NCBI GenBank assembly: GCA_027021615.1
Contig: JALUTY010000022.1
Coordinates: forward strand, 1-60,543
Reading direction: 5' to 3'
Length of the DNA: 60,543 bases
Source of the DNA: a bacterium
GTDB lineage: Bacteria; Desulfobacterota; Deferrisomatia; Deferrisomatales; Deferrisomataceae
Made by a program: the position numbers and the translations under genes. This document shows positions 43,213-53,045 of the stretch, piece after piece (within the stretch, counting starts at the first letter, position 1; every line of letters begins with the position of its first letter). Below the pieces are notes generated by a model that had not been told where the DNA came from, ran no database searches, and saw only the letters and a program-made list of their open reading frames with translations.

Positions 43213-43719
43213 TCAGAACCGCCCCACGATCAGGTCCTCGAGGGGCAGGCGCTGGGGGTTGCCGTGGCGGTCCCCCTGGGGGAAGCCCACGGCCACCACG
43301 GCCATCAGCTCCAGGTGGGGGGGCACCCCCAGGATCCGCTCCACCTCCTCCCGCCGGTTCAGGATCTCGCCGAGCCAGCACGCCCCCAGCCCGGTCGCGT
43401 GGGCCTCGAGGAGGAGGTTCTGCAGGCACGCCCCCACGCCCTGGAGGTCCTTCTCCCGGTGGTAGGAGGAGGCCGTGTCGAGGAGCACGGCCACGGCCAG
43501 GGGCGCCGATCGGAGGATCCGGCCGTACTTGGTGCACCGGGCCAGCTGCTCGCGCACCTCCGGGGCCTGGACCACCACGAACCGCCAGGGCTGGTTGTTC
43601 AGACCCGAGGGCGCCCACCGGGCCGCGTCGAGCAGGCGCTCGATGTGGTCGGCCGGGACCGGGTCGGGCCGGAACCGGCGCACGCTGCGGCGGCTGCGAA
43701 TGGCTTCGGAAGTGTCCAT
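43213..43719 (-). CDS. Nitroreductase-family flavoprotein
   Basis: The 168 residue protein begins at ATG with GAAGGA upstream. It has the FMN-binding SRRSVRRFRPDPVP and ARWAPSGLNNQPWRFVVV motifs and the late AVVAVGFPQGDRHGNPQR. Such proteins reduce nitro groups, quinones or flavins with NAD(P)H; the substrate is not set by sequence. It has its own promoter and is divergent from the epimerase. Confidence 0.92.
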   Translation of the reverse strand: MDTSEAIRSRRSVRRFRPDPVPADHIERLLDAARWAPSGLNNQPWRFVVVQAPEVREQLARCTKYGRILRSAPLAVAVLLDTASSYHREKDLQGVGACLQNLLLEAHATGLGACWLGEILNRREEVERILGVPPHLELMAVVAVGFPQGDRHGNPQRLPLEDLIVGRF

Positions 43720-43810
43720 GGGTCCTTCGTGTGCCCGGCCGCGAAGGGCCGAGGGAAAACGGACGAACACCAGGGCGAAGGGCCGGCTCGCGGCCGGCGA
43801 CAGGGCGCGG

Positions 43811-43840
43811 AGTATACCAGCGCCGTCCGGAAAGGGTCAA
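43811..43840 (-). promoter_or_regulatory. Promoter of the nitroreductase gene
   Basis: On the minus strand TTGACC and TATACT are 18 nt apart, about 90 nt upstream of the start. Confidence 0.75.
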
Positions 43841-43945
43841 GAATCCCGCGATTTCAGGCGAGTTTCGCCGGGGTTCCTGGCCGGGCGACCGGGGTTCTGC
43901 TACCATCCCGGCGATCGGAATTCAACCGAGGAAAGGAGCGGCGGC

Positions 43946-44923
43946 ATGGATGTTCTCGTCACCGGCGCGGCCGGGTTCATCGGGGCCGCGGTGGCCGGGT
44001 TCTTGCTCGACCGGGGAGACCGGGTTGTGGGGCTGGACAACCTGAACGACTACTACGACGTCGGGCTGAAGGAGGCCCGCCTGAGCCGTTTGCAGGAGCG
44101 AGGCGGGTTCTCGTTCCTCCGGGGGGACGTGGCCGACCCCGGCGACGTGGCCGCGGCCTTCGACCGGGGCCCGTTCGACGTGGTGTGCCACCTGGCCGCC
44201 CAGGCCGGGGTGCGCTACAGCCTGCAGAACCCCCTGGCCTACGGCCGGGCGAACCTGATGGGGTTCCTGCACGTCCTTGAGGCGTGCCGCCACCGGGGAA
44301 CCGGCAACCTGGTGTACGCCTCCTCCTCGTCGGTGTACGGGGCGAACGAGAAGGTGCCGTTCTCCGAGGCGGACCGGGTGGACCGGCCCGTGAGCCTGTA
44401 CGCGGCCACCAAGGTGGCCAACGAGCTGATGGCCCACACCTACCACCACCTCTACGGCATCCCGGCCACGGGGCTTCGGTTCTTCACCGTGTACGGTCCC
44501 TGGGGCCGGCCGGATATGGCGCTGTTCAAGTTCACCCAGAAGATCCTGACCGGCGAGCCCATCGACGTGTACAACCACGGCGACATGGAACGCGACTTCA
44601 CCTACATCGACGACATCGTGCGGGGGGTGGTCGCCGCCATCGACCGGCCCCTGGGGTTCGAGGTGGTGAACCTGGGCAACCACCGGCCGGTGCGGCTGGA
44701 GCGGTTCATCGCGGTGCTGGAGGGCGCTCTCGGCAAGAAGGCCCGGCGCAACTACCTGCCCATGCAGCCGGGCGACGTCCCCCGCACCTACGCGGACGTG
44801 TCCCGGGCCAAGGAGCTCTGGGGGTGGGAGCCCACGACCCCGATCGAGGTGGGCATCCCCCGGTTCGTGGAGTGGTACGTCGGCTGGGCGGCTGGCGTTG
44901 GACACGGACGATCCGGGGGGTAG
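43946..44923 (+). CDS. UDP-glucuronate 4-epimerase-like NAD-dependent epimerase
   Basis: The 325 residue enzyme has the NAD site VTGAAGFIGAAVAG, the SSSSVYG serine motif near 130, and the catalytic YAATK near 153. DNLNDYYDVGLKEARL and RFFTVYGPWGRPDMA are features of UDP-glucuronate epimerases, making UDP-galacturonate for surface polysaccharide. AAAGGAG precedes the ATG. The last 12 residues run toward the half copy of the hairpin element and look non-conserved. Confidence 0.92.
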   Translation: MDVLVTGAAGFIGAAVAGFLLDRGDRVVGLDNLNDYYDVGLKEARLSRLQERGGFSFLRGDVADPGDVAAAFDRGPFDVVCHLAAQAGVRYSLQNPLAYGRANLMGFLHVLEACRHRGTGNLVYASSSSVYGANEKVPFSEADRVDRPVSLYAATKVANELMAHTYHHLYGIPATGLRFFTVYGPWGRPDMALFKFTQKILTGEPIDVYNHGDMERDFTYIDDIVRGVVAAIDRPLGFEVVNLGNHRPVRLERFIAVLEGALGKKARRNYLPMQPGDVPRTYADVSRAKELWGWEPTTPIEVGIPRFVEWYVGWAAGVGHGRSGG

Positions 44924-44931
44924 ATTGGGTC

Positions 44932-44961
44932 GCGCGCGGCCGGAAGCAGACCCCATGCCCC
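44932..44961. repeat. Dispersed hairpin element, half copy 4
   Basis: Only the right half is present: GCGCGCGGC (44932-44940), the CGGA loop (44941-44944) and AGCAGACCCCATGCCCC (44945-44961). This is 16 of 17 identical to the arm of copy 2. No matching left arm is found upstream. Confidence 0.75.
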
Positions 44962-45084
44962 ACCGCCGAACCTGAGCGGCGATCGGTGCAAGTTCCCTTG
45001 TTTCGCAACCAGGCTGTCTCGCGACCTGCCGGAGCTTCCCACTGGATCGCGTGCCGAAAAGGGCGCGGAAAAGGAGAGACCCCC

Positions 45085-45552
45085 ATGGGCACCCAAGAGC
45101 TGTTGAGGGCTTTAGAGCCGGTGTTCGACGTGCTGGCCGGGCTGGATCTGTCCCGGCCGGATGAGGCACGGGAGCGGCTGGCTGCGGCGTTCCCGCCGGA
45201 CGGGGAGGTGGTGAGGAGACTCCGGGCCCTGGTCCAGGCGGGGGTGGCCGAGGGGTGGTTGTGCGATCGGGAGGCGGGCGGAGCCCGGTTCTCCCGGGTG
45301 GCCAAGCCCGGCGAGGCCACGCGCGGGTTCTCCGTGGACGCGGTGGAGCTTTCGGGCCCTGGGGTGTGGCACCGGCACCCGGCGGGCGAGGTGAACCTGT
45401 GCTTCGCCCTCGATCCCGAGGCCGCCTTCGACGGGTTTGCCGAGGGGTGGGTGGTGTTCGGCGAGGGCTCGGACCACGTGCCCACGGTCTCGGGCGGGAG
45501 GATGCTCCTGCTCTACTTCCTCCCGGGCGGCCGGATCGATTGGAAGCGCTGA
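45085..45552 (+). CDS. DUF4863 protein (4-hydroxylaminobenzoate lyase-like)
   Basis: The 155 residue protein has an N-terminal helical part and a cupin-like half with GVWHRHPAGEVNLCFAL and GSDHVPTVSGGRMLLLYFLP. These match the DUF4863 family, which includes the hydroxylaminobenzoate lyase of 4-nitrobenzoate breakdown. The conserved histidines could hold a metal. AAAAGGAG precedes the ATG. A nitroreductase gene 1.4 kb away could supply the hydroxylamine substrate, but this link is only suggestive. Confidence 0.7.
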   Translation: MGTQELLRALEPVFDVLAGLDLSRPDEARERLAAAFPPDGEVVRRLRALVQAGVAEGWLCDREAGGARFSRVAKPGEATRGFSVDAVELSGPGVWHRHPAGEVNLCFALDPEAAFDGFAEGWVVFGEGSDHVPTVSGGRMLLLYFLPGGRIDWKR

Positions 45553-45587
45553 TCCGCCGGGTTCCACTGCCCCCGAAGAGGACGCCC

Positions 45588-46955
45588 ATGGTCCGTCTCG
45601 TCTTCCCGCTACTCCTGGTCCTGGCCGTTCCGGCCTGGGCGGAGGAGTTCGTCTTTTATCCGAAGATCCTGAACACCACCACCGGCCTGCCCGCCTCGCC
45701 GGGCCAGTTCGTCTCCGCAGAGAAGTGTGCCTACTGCCACCCGCTCCAGTACGAGCAGTGGAAGGGATCGATGCACGCGAACGCCCTGGCCGATCCGCTG
45801 TTCCAGGCCGTATGGCGGGAGTCGTCCCGGGAGACCGGGGGGCGCACCGACCGGTTTTGCGCGGGGTGCCACGCGCCCGTGGGGGCCCTGACCGAGCAGG
45901 TGTGGATCCGGGAGTCCGGGCAGATCGTGATCGACCCCCGGGCCGACGAGGGGGTGACCTGCGACTTCTGTCACTCCGTGGTATCGGTGAAGCTTCTGGA
46001 GAAGGGGGGGAACCCGGGGAACTCGGGGTTGGCCGTGGAGCCGGAGGGCGCGAAGCAAGGCCCCTACGCCGACGCCCATAGCACATTCCACGCCACCGCC
46101 TACTCCGACGTCCACACCCGCAGCGAGTTCTGCGGCGCCTGCCACAACGTGTTCCACCCGGCGAACAACACCGCCATCGCCCGCACCTACGAGGAGTGGA
46201 AGGGAAGCGAGTACGCCCGCGCAGGGATCCAGTGCCAGGACTGCCACATGGTGCCCCCGGAGGTGGCGGCCCGGGTCGCCGATACCATGGAGAAGGCCGT
46301 CCGGACGGGTCTGACCAGCGTGTTCGACACGGAGCGCACCCCGTTCTTCGACCACGACTTCACCGGGGCCAACGCAGCCGTCACCACCCTGTTGAACCAG
46401 TGGACCCGTGCCAACGAGGCCCGGCTGAGGCTTCAGAGCGCGGCCCGGTTGGAGCTGGTCGTGCCCGATACGGTGGCGCCGAGCCGGGTCCTGGAGGTTG
46501 GGGTGCGGGTAGAGAACGCCAGGGCGGGCCACAACCTGCCCACATCCATGACGGAGCTTCGGGAGATGTGGCTCGAGGTGACCGTCCGGGATCTGGGCAA
46601 GGACGGGCAAGTGGTGTTCCAAAGCGGCGGTCTCGGCGAGGGACGCCGGCTGGACCCGAAGGCCCGGCGGTTCGGGGCCCAGGCCATGGATGCCGACGGC
46701 CGGCCCACGTGGAAGCCTTGGCGTATCGCCCGGATCGTGCGGGACACCTCGATCCCGCCCCGCGGGGCCGTGACCGAGCGGTTCGAGATCTCCCTGCCCC
46801 CGGGGGCGAAGGGGCCCTTCGAGGTGGTCGCCCGTCTCCTGTACCGGAGCCTGCCCCAGGGGGTGGCCGATGCGTATCTGGGCCGACCCGGCTGGAAGGT
46901 GCCCCTCGTGGAGATGGCCGCCACGCGGGCCGAGGTGGGGGTGGCTGGGGAGTAG
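45588..46955 (+). CDS. Five-haem cytochrome c (c554-like)
   Basis: The 455 residue protein has a signal peptide (LLLVLAVPAWA) and five haem c motifs: CAYCH, CAGCH, CDFCH, CGACH and CQDCH, between about residues 45 and 225. The N-terminal part matches the cytochrome c554-type multihaem family. The C-terminal 200 residues have no Cys and look like a beta-rich domain (RVLEVGVRVENARAGHNLPT), so the layout is haem domain plus sandwich. It would act in periplasmic or surface electron transfer. It lies 35 nt after the DUF4863 gene. Confidence 0.9.
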   Translation: MVRLVFPLLLVLAVPAWAEEFVFYPKILNTTTGLPASPGQFVSAEKCAYCHPLQYEQWKGSMHANALADPLFQAVWRESSRETGGRTDRFCAGCHAPVGALTEQVWIRESGQIVIDPRADEGVTCDFCHSVVSVKLLEKGGNPGNSGLAVEPEGAKQGPYADAHSTFHATAYSDVHTRSEFCGACHNVFHPANNTAIARTYEEWKGSEYARAGIQCQDCHMVPPEVAARVADTMEKAVRTGLTSVFDTERTPFFDHDFTGANAAVTTLLNQWTRANEARLRLQSAARLELVVPDTVAPSRVLEVGVRVENARAGHNLPTSMTELREMWLEVTVRDLGKDGQVVFQSGGLGEGRRLDPKARRFGAQAMDADGRPTWKPWRIARIVRDTSIPPRGAVTERFEISLPPGAKGPFEVVARLLYRSLPQGVADAYLGRPGWKVPLVEMAATRAEVGVAGE

Positions 46956-47039
46956 GGGGGCGGGCTCGTCCGGCCGGGTCAAGGTTGCACGACGGAGCGC
47001 CGATAGAGCGCGAAGGATGGGGGGGCGAGGAGGACGAAG

Positions 47040-47234
47040 ATGGATCTCAGGGCGCTGGGGAACGGCGACCTCACCACGGGTCTCATCGAGGAAATGATCG
47101 GGATCGAGGCCGGCCGGCTCCAGGATGAGGCCGGCACGGGGGTCTTGAAGAAGATTCTGGACACCCAGGAGGTGCTTGCGGCAGAGTTGTTCCAGGCGCT
47201 TGGGGTGGGAGCGAATCTGGACGTGAGAGCATGA
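47040..47234 (+). CDS. Small YjfB-like protein (putative motility protein)
   Basis: The 64 residue protein has GAGGAGG well placed before the ATG. It is a likely helical hairpin ending LKKILDTQEVLAAELFQALG, which resembles the small YjfB family sometimes called putative motility protein. The match is by eye and weak. It is followed by a stem-loop. Confidence 0.55.
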   Translation: MDLRALGNGDLTTGLIEEMIGIEAGRLQDEAGTGVLKKILDTQEVLAAELFQALGVGANLDVRA

Positions 47235-47254
47235 TCCCCGCCGCCTTCCCGTAG

Positions 47255-47282
47255 AACGGGCGGCCCCCACGGGCCGCCCGTT
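47255..47282 (+). terminator. Stem-loop after the small YjfB-like gene
   Basis: A perfect 12 bp stem, AACGGGCGGCCC and its complement, with loop CCAC. There is no T run, so it may end transcripts weakly or protect the 3' end. Confidence 0.55.
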
Positions 47283-47326
47283 CGTACGTGTGGGGGGCGA
47301 GGAAACCGAACGAGGAGAACGAACCG

Positions 47327-47734
47327 GTGGACGAGGCGTTTTGGTACGAGCGGGCCCGGGAGATCTTTGCCGGAATCGCCCTGGCCCGGCATCTGGGGTT
47401 CGAGCTGTTGGAGGTGGGGCCGGAGACGGCCGTGATGGCCGTGACGGTGGACGAGCGCCACGGCAACTATCTGGGGGGCCTCCACGGCGGCGTGCTGGCC
47501 GCCCTGGTGGACACCGTGGCCTTCTTCCCGGGTCGGCTGCTGCCCTCGGGGCTGCGGTTCACCACAGAGGGGTTGGAGTTGCACTTCATGCGGCCGGCCG
47601 GCCCGGGCGCCCGCATCGTCGCCCGGGCAGATATCCTTCGACTGGGTCGGCGAGTGGCCACGGTGCAGGTGCAAGCGAAGGCCGGCCAGGGCCAGCTCCT
47701 GTGCCACGCCGTGGCGACCCTGCTCACGGTGTAA
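47327..47734 (+). CDS. PaaI-type hotdog thioesterase
   Basis: With the GTG at 47327 (GAGGAG nine bases upstream) the product has 135 residues. It has the hotdog motif GNYLGGLHGGVLAALVDTVA and the later LHFMRPAG. This group hydrolyses acyl-CoA thioesters; the substrate is not determined. Confidence 0.85.
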   Translation: MDEAFWYERAREIFAGIALARHLGFELLEVGPETAVMAVTVDERHGNYLGGLHGGVLAALVDTVAFFPGRLLPSGLRFTTEGLELHFMRPAGPGARIVARADILRLGRRVATVQVQAKAGQGQLLCHAVATLLTV

Positions 47735-47739
47735 AAGCG

Positions 47740-47764
47740 GTCGCCGGTCGTCGGTCAACGGTTT
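47740..47764. repeat. GGTCGTCGGTCAACGG-type repeat
   Basis: A short run of GGTCGCC/GGTCGTC/GGTCAAC units just after the thioesterase gene, similar to that at 6791. Confidence 0.4.
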
Positions 47765-47860
47765 TTCGGCCGGACCCGCTTCTGCCGCCAGGTGCTGGTG
47801 AGCCGGCTCCCCCGCGCCCTCCGTGGGTTCGAATCACGGGGCCGGCGGTCTTCGTGGGAA

Positions 47861-48868
47861 CTACCCATCCGCCGAAGTGGAGGCGTGCTCATCGTCGCCG
47901 GGACCCAGGAGCGCCCTCACGTGGGCCCCCACGGCCGGCCCCAGTCCCACAAGGTCGTACCCCCCCTCCAACACGCTCACGATCCTTCCCCCGCACAGGA
48001 CCCGGGCCGCCTCCGCGAGCCGCTCGGTGGCCCGGCCAAACCCCCCGGATCGCACCGTCAGATGGGCCAAGGGGTCCGTGGCGAGCGCATCGAACCCCAT
48101 GGAGACGACCAGGAGCTCCGGCCGAAACGATTCGAGCTCGGGGAGCACCGCGTCCTCCAGGGCGGCCGCGAGCTCGTCGTCTCCGGCGCCGTGGGCGAGG
48201 CAGAGGTTCCGGGTGAACCCCACGCCGGGCCCTGCCCCGGTCTCTCCGGGCCAGCCCGTACCGGGGTATGGGAGGGTCAAAGGGTGCTCGTGGACCGAGA
48301 CGTAGAGCACGTCCGCTCGATCCCAGAACATGGCCTGGGTGCCGTTGCCGTGGTGGGCGTCGAGGTCTACCACGGCCACCCGGGCGAGGCCCCCGCGCCG
48401 GAGGGCGTGCTCTGCCGCCAGGGCCGCGTGGTTCACCAGGCAGAAGCCCCCGGCCCGGTCGGGGCCGGCATGGTGCCCCGGAGGCCGTACGGCGCAGAAC
48501 GCCTGGCCGACGCGGCCGTGGATCACGGCGTCGGCGGCCGCCAGCACGCCGCCAGCGGCCCAGGACGCCACCTCGAAGCTCTCGGGGCAGATCCGGGTCT
48601 CGGGCTCTGCGATGTGCCCGAACCCGCTCTCGCAGGCGAGCCTCAGGAGCTCCACGTAGGCGGGATGGTGGACGAGGGCCAGGTCCTGGGCCGTGGCCGG
48701 GCCGAACCTGAGCCGCACGAGCCTGCCCAAGAGACCCTGGGCTTCCAGAACCCCCTCGATCACCTCGAGCCGCAGGGGAGACTCGGGGTGGTCGGCCCCC
48801 GTACGATGGTGGCGGAAGAAGGGGTGCCCCACCCACCCCACGGCCGGCCTCGGCCCGCCCTCACCCAC
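47861..48868 (-). CDS. Histone-deacetylase-family hydrolase (AcuC/acetylpolyamine-like)
   Basis: The 335 residue enzyme has the zinc and charge-relay motifs HHRTGADHPESPLRL, RPPGHHAG, VVDLDAHHGNGTQ and MGFDALATDPL. The family removes acetyl groups from polyamines, lysine side chains or acetoin-system proteins. The ATG overlaps the end of the upstream alkyl-transferase gene by 8 nt, so the two are in one operon. Confidence 0.9.
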   Translation of the reverse strand: MGEGGPRPAVGWVGHPFFRHHRTGADHPESPLRLEVIEGVLEAQGLLGRLVRLRFGPATAQDLALVHHPAYVELLRLACESGFGHIAEPETRICPESFEVASWAAGGVLAAADAVIHGRVGQAFCAVRPPGHHAGPDRAGGFCLVNHAALAAEHALRRGGLARVAVVDLDAHHGNGTQAMFWDRADVLYVSVHEHPLTLPYPGTGWPGETGAGPGVGFTRNLCLAHGAGDDELAAALEDAVLPELESFRPELLVVSMGFDALATDPLAHLTVRSGGFGRATERLAEAARVLCGGRIVSVLEGGYDLVGLGPAVGAHVRALLGPGDDEHASTSADG

Positions 48869-49340
48869 GGGAGCGGGCCTCCAGCTCCAAGAGGAACCGC
48901 TTCACCGAGCCTGCGGCGCCCTTTTCCCAGTCTCCCGCGTACCCCCCCAGGCCGGACCGGGACACCACCCGGTGGCAGGGCACCACGAGGGGCACCGGGT
49001 TGTGGCGGCAGGCCCCGCCCACAGCCCGAGGGCTGGTGCCCAGCGCCCGGGCCAGCTCGCCATAGGTGCGTACCTCCCCGAAGGGGATCTGCCGGAGGGC
49101 CTCCCACACCCGGAGCCGGAACGCGGAGGCCCCCGCAGGGAACCGGACCGGCACCGTGAACCGGGTCCGCTCCCCCGCGAAGTACTCCTCGATCTCCCGA
49201 ACCGCCTGGGCGAGGATCGTATCGGCAGGGGCGGCCGTGGGGCCCCCGGCGCCGAACCGGATGGCCACCAAGGCCCCGCCCTCGGCCACGAGGGTGAGGG
49301 GACCCACCGGGGTCGTCAGGGTGAGCTCGCTCGTGTGCAA
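48861..49340 (-). CDS. ogt: Methylated-DNA--protein-cysteine methyltransferase
   Basis: The 159 residue product has the active cysteine in VPCHRVV, the helix-turn-helix RTYGELARALGTSPRAVGGA and TPVGPLTLV near the start. It removes O6-alkyl groups from guanine in DNA. The TTG at 49340 with AGGAGG seven bases upstream is chosen over ATGs further up that have no ribosome-binding site. Confidence 0.92.
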   Translation of the reverse strand: MHTSELTLTTPVGPLTLVAEGGALVAIRFGAGGPTAAPADTILAQAVREIEEYFAGERTRFTVPVRFPAGASAFRLRVWEALRQIPFGEVRTYGELARALGTSPRAVGGACRHNPVPLVVPCHRVVSRSGLGGYAGDWEKGAAGSVKRFLLELEARSRG

Positions 49341-49439
49341 GGGGGTTCCTCCTGGGGGAAGGGGTGTTGCGGAGGTGGGGAACTCGGGTACCCTCATTGT
49401 GCCACAGGACATTCAGAACCGACATGAGGAGGTTTGGCC

Positions 49440-49769
49440 ATGGCATCCAAGGCCCCCGTTTCGACCCCGATCGACCTGGCGAGCTTCGTGGAGTACGCGG
49501 AGGGCTCGATCGTGAGCCGCACGCTCGTGGACCGCAAGGCCGGAACGCTCACGCTCTTCGCCTTCGACGAGGGGCAGGGCCTCAGCGAGCACACCGCGCC
49601 CTTCGACGCCGTGGTCCAGATCGTGGACGGCGAGGCCCTGCTGGTGATCGGCGGCAAGGAGGTCCGGGCCGGGACGGGGGAGCTCGTGGTCATGCCCGCA
49701 AACGTGCCCCACTCGGTGCGGGCGGAGAAGCGGTTCAAGATGCTCCTCATCATGATCCGGGGCGAGTAG
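49440..49769 (+). CDS. Small cupin-domain protein
   Basis: The 109 residue single-domain cupin has SEHTAPFDAVVQIVDGEAL and ANVPHSVRAEKRF, giving the two metal-binding histidine motifs in weak form. GAGGAGG precedes the ATG. It is divergent from ogt and followed by a terminator. The function is unknown. Confidence 0.85.
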   Translation: MASKAPVSTPIDLASFVEYAEGSIVSRTLVDRKAGTLTLFAFDEGQGLSEHTAPFDAVVQIVDGEALLVIGGKEVRAGTGELVVMPANVPHSVRAEKRFKMLLIMIRGE

Positions 49770-49800
49770 GGGACCGGCGCAGCCCCGGTGCAACACAACA

Positions 49801-49843
49801 AAACGGCCCAGACGGCAGGGTCGCCGGTCCGGGCCGTTTTTGA
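49801..49843. terminator. Bidirectional terminator between cupin gene and tRNA-Glu
   Basis: AAAACGGCCC (49801-49810) pairs with GGGCCGTTTT (49832-49841), with T or A runs at each side, so it can serve both convergent units. Confidence 0.85.
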
Positions 49844-49849
49844 GAAAAT

Positions 49850-49926
49850 GGCGTCCCCAGGGGGATTTGAACCCCCGTCGCCGGCGTGAAAGGCCGGTGT
49901 CCTGGGCCAGGCTAGACGATGGGGAC
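49850..49926 (-). tRNA. tRNA-Glu (TTC)
   Basis: 77 nt with acceptor GTCCCCA/TGGGGAC, anticodon stem CCGGC and loop CTTTCAC, T loop TTCAAAT and encoded CCA. The anticodon is TTC. Confidence 0.95.
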
Positions 49927-49988
49927 GGAATCGGAACGGTTCGAACGAAAACGGGGCCGCACGGAGGGCCCCGGGGTGTCCCAAGGGA

Positions 49989-50064
49989 TGGTGAGCCGTC
50001 CAGGATTCGAACCTGGGACCCTCTGATTAAAAGTCAGATGCTCTGCCAGCTGAGCTAACGGCCC
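49989..50064 (-). tRNA. tRNA-Lys (TTT)
   Basis: 76 nt with acceptor GGGCCGT/ACGGCTC (one G-T pair), anticodon stem TCTGA and loop CTTTTAA, T loop TTCGAAT and encoded CCA. The anticodon is TTT. Confidence 0.95.
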
Positions 50065-50082
50065 ACGCCGATAAGGCGCGCC

Positions 50083-50111
50083 TTTATACACGAGCCCAGG
50101 ACCCGTGTCAA
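50083..50111 (-). promoter_or_regulatory. Promoter of the tRNA-Lys/tRNA-Glu unit
   Basis: On the minus strand a perfect TTGACA and TATAAA stand 17 nt apart, just upstream of tRNA-Lys. Confidence 0.9.
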
Positions 50112-50123
50112 CCGGACTTCCGG

Positions 50124-50159
50124 CCCCCGGATGGATCTCGGCTCGACCCCAACTTGGTA
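50124..50159. repeat. Outer flank shared with hairpin copy 1
   Basis: The sequence CCCCCGGATGGATCTCGG up to CCAACTTGGTA matches, with few changes, the right outer flank of copy 1 (7133-7169). Here it stands left of copy 3, as if it were the tail of a decayed neighbouring copy. Confidence 0.65.
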
Positions 50160-50209
50160 CTAATACCAACGGAACTATTGTCAGATCCCCGGCGTTCACA
50201 AGGGAACCA

Positions 50210-50400
50210 GCGGGTGGGGGGCTGGTGGAGAGCCGGGCGCGGCCCCTTACGTCGCCGCGCCCTCACCCGGCCTAGATCGCCCTGTAAGTTCAGGAACTTC
50301 CGCCACCAGAGCCCCGGCCTACCGGGCTGACGACGGCATGCGAAGGCGCGGCGAAGGGGGTGCCGCACTCGCGCCCGGCCGGAACCAGTCCCCCACCCGC
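50210..50400. repeat. Dispersed hairpin element, copy 3
   Basis: GCGGGTGGGGGGCTGGT (50210-50226) pairs with ACCAGTCCCCCACCCGC (50384-50400), with one G-T pair. The GGAGA (50227-50231) and CGGA (50380-50383) loop follows. GCCGGGCGC (50232-50240) pairs with GCGCCCGGC (50371-50379), and CGCCGCGCC (50253-50261) with GGCGCGGCG (50345-50353). It lies between the purA stop and the tRNA promoter. Confidence 0.85.
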
Positions 50401-50429
50401 GTCCGGCAATACCTTCGTAGGCCTTAGTA

Positions 50430-53032
<2,603 letters not shown>

Positions 53033-53045
53033 CGAAAACGTCCGA

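Noticed and set aside
40466-43465. Open frame of 999 codons on the plus strand
   Set aside because: It lies opposite coaBC, the MBL-fold gene and the phosphohexomutase, all with clear motifs. Its translation is His/Val/Gly-rich low complexity, typical of antisense frames in GC-rich DNA.
43178-43906. N-terminal extension of the phosphohexomutase frame
   Set aside because: It covers the nitroreductase gene in another frame. The family starts at 43177.
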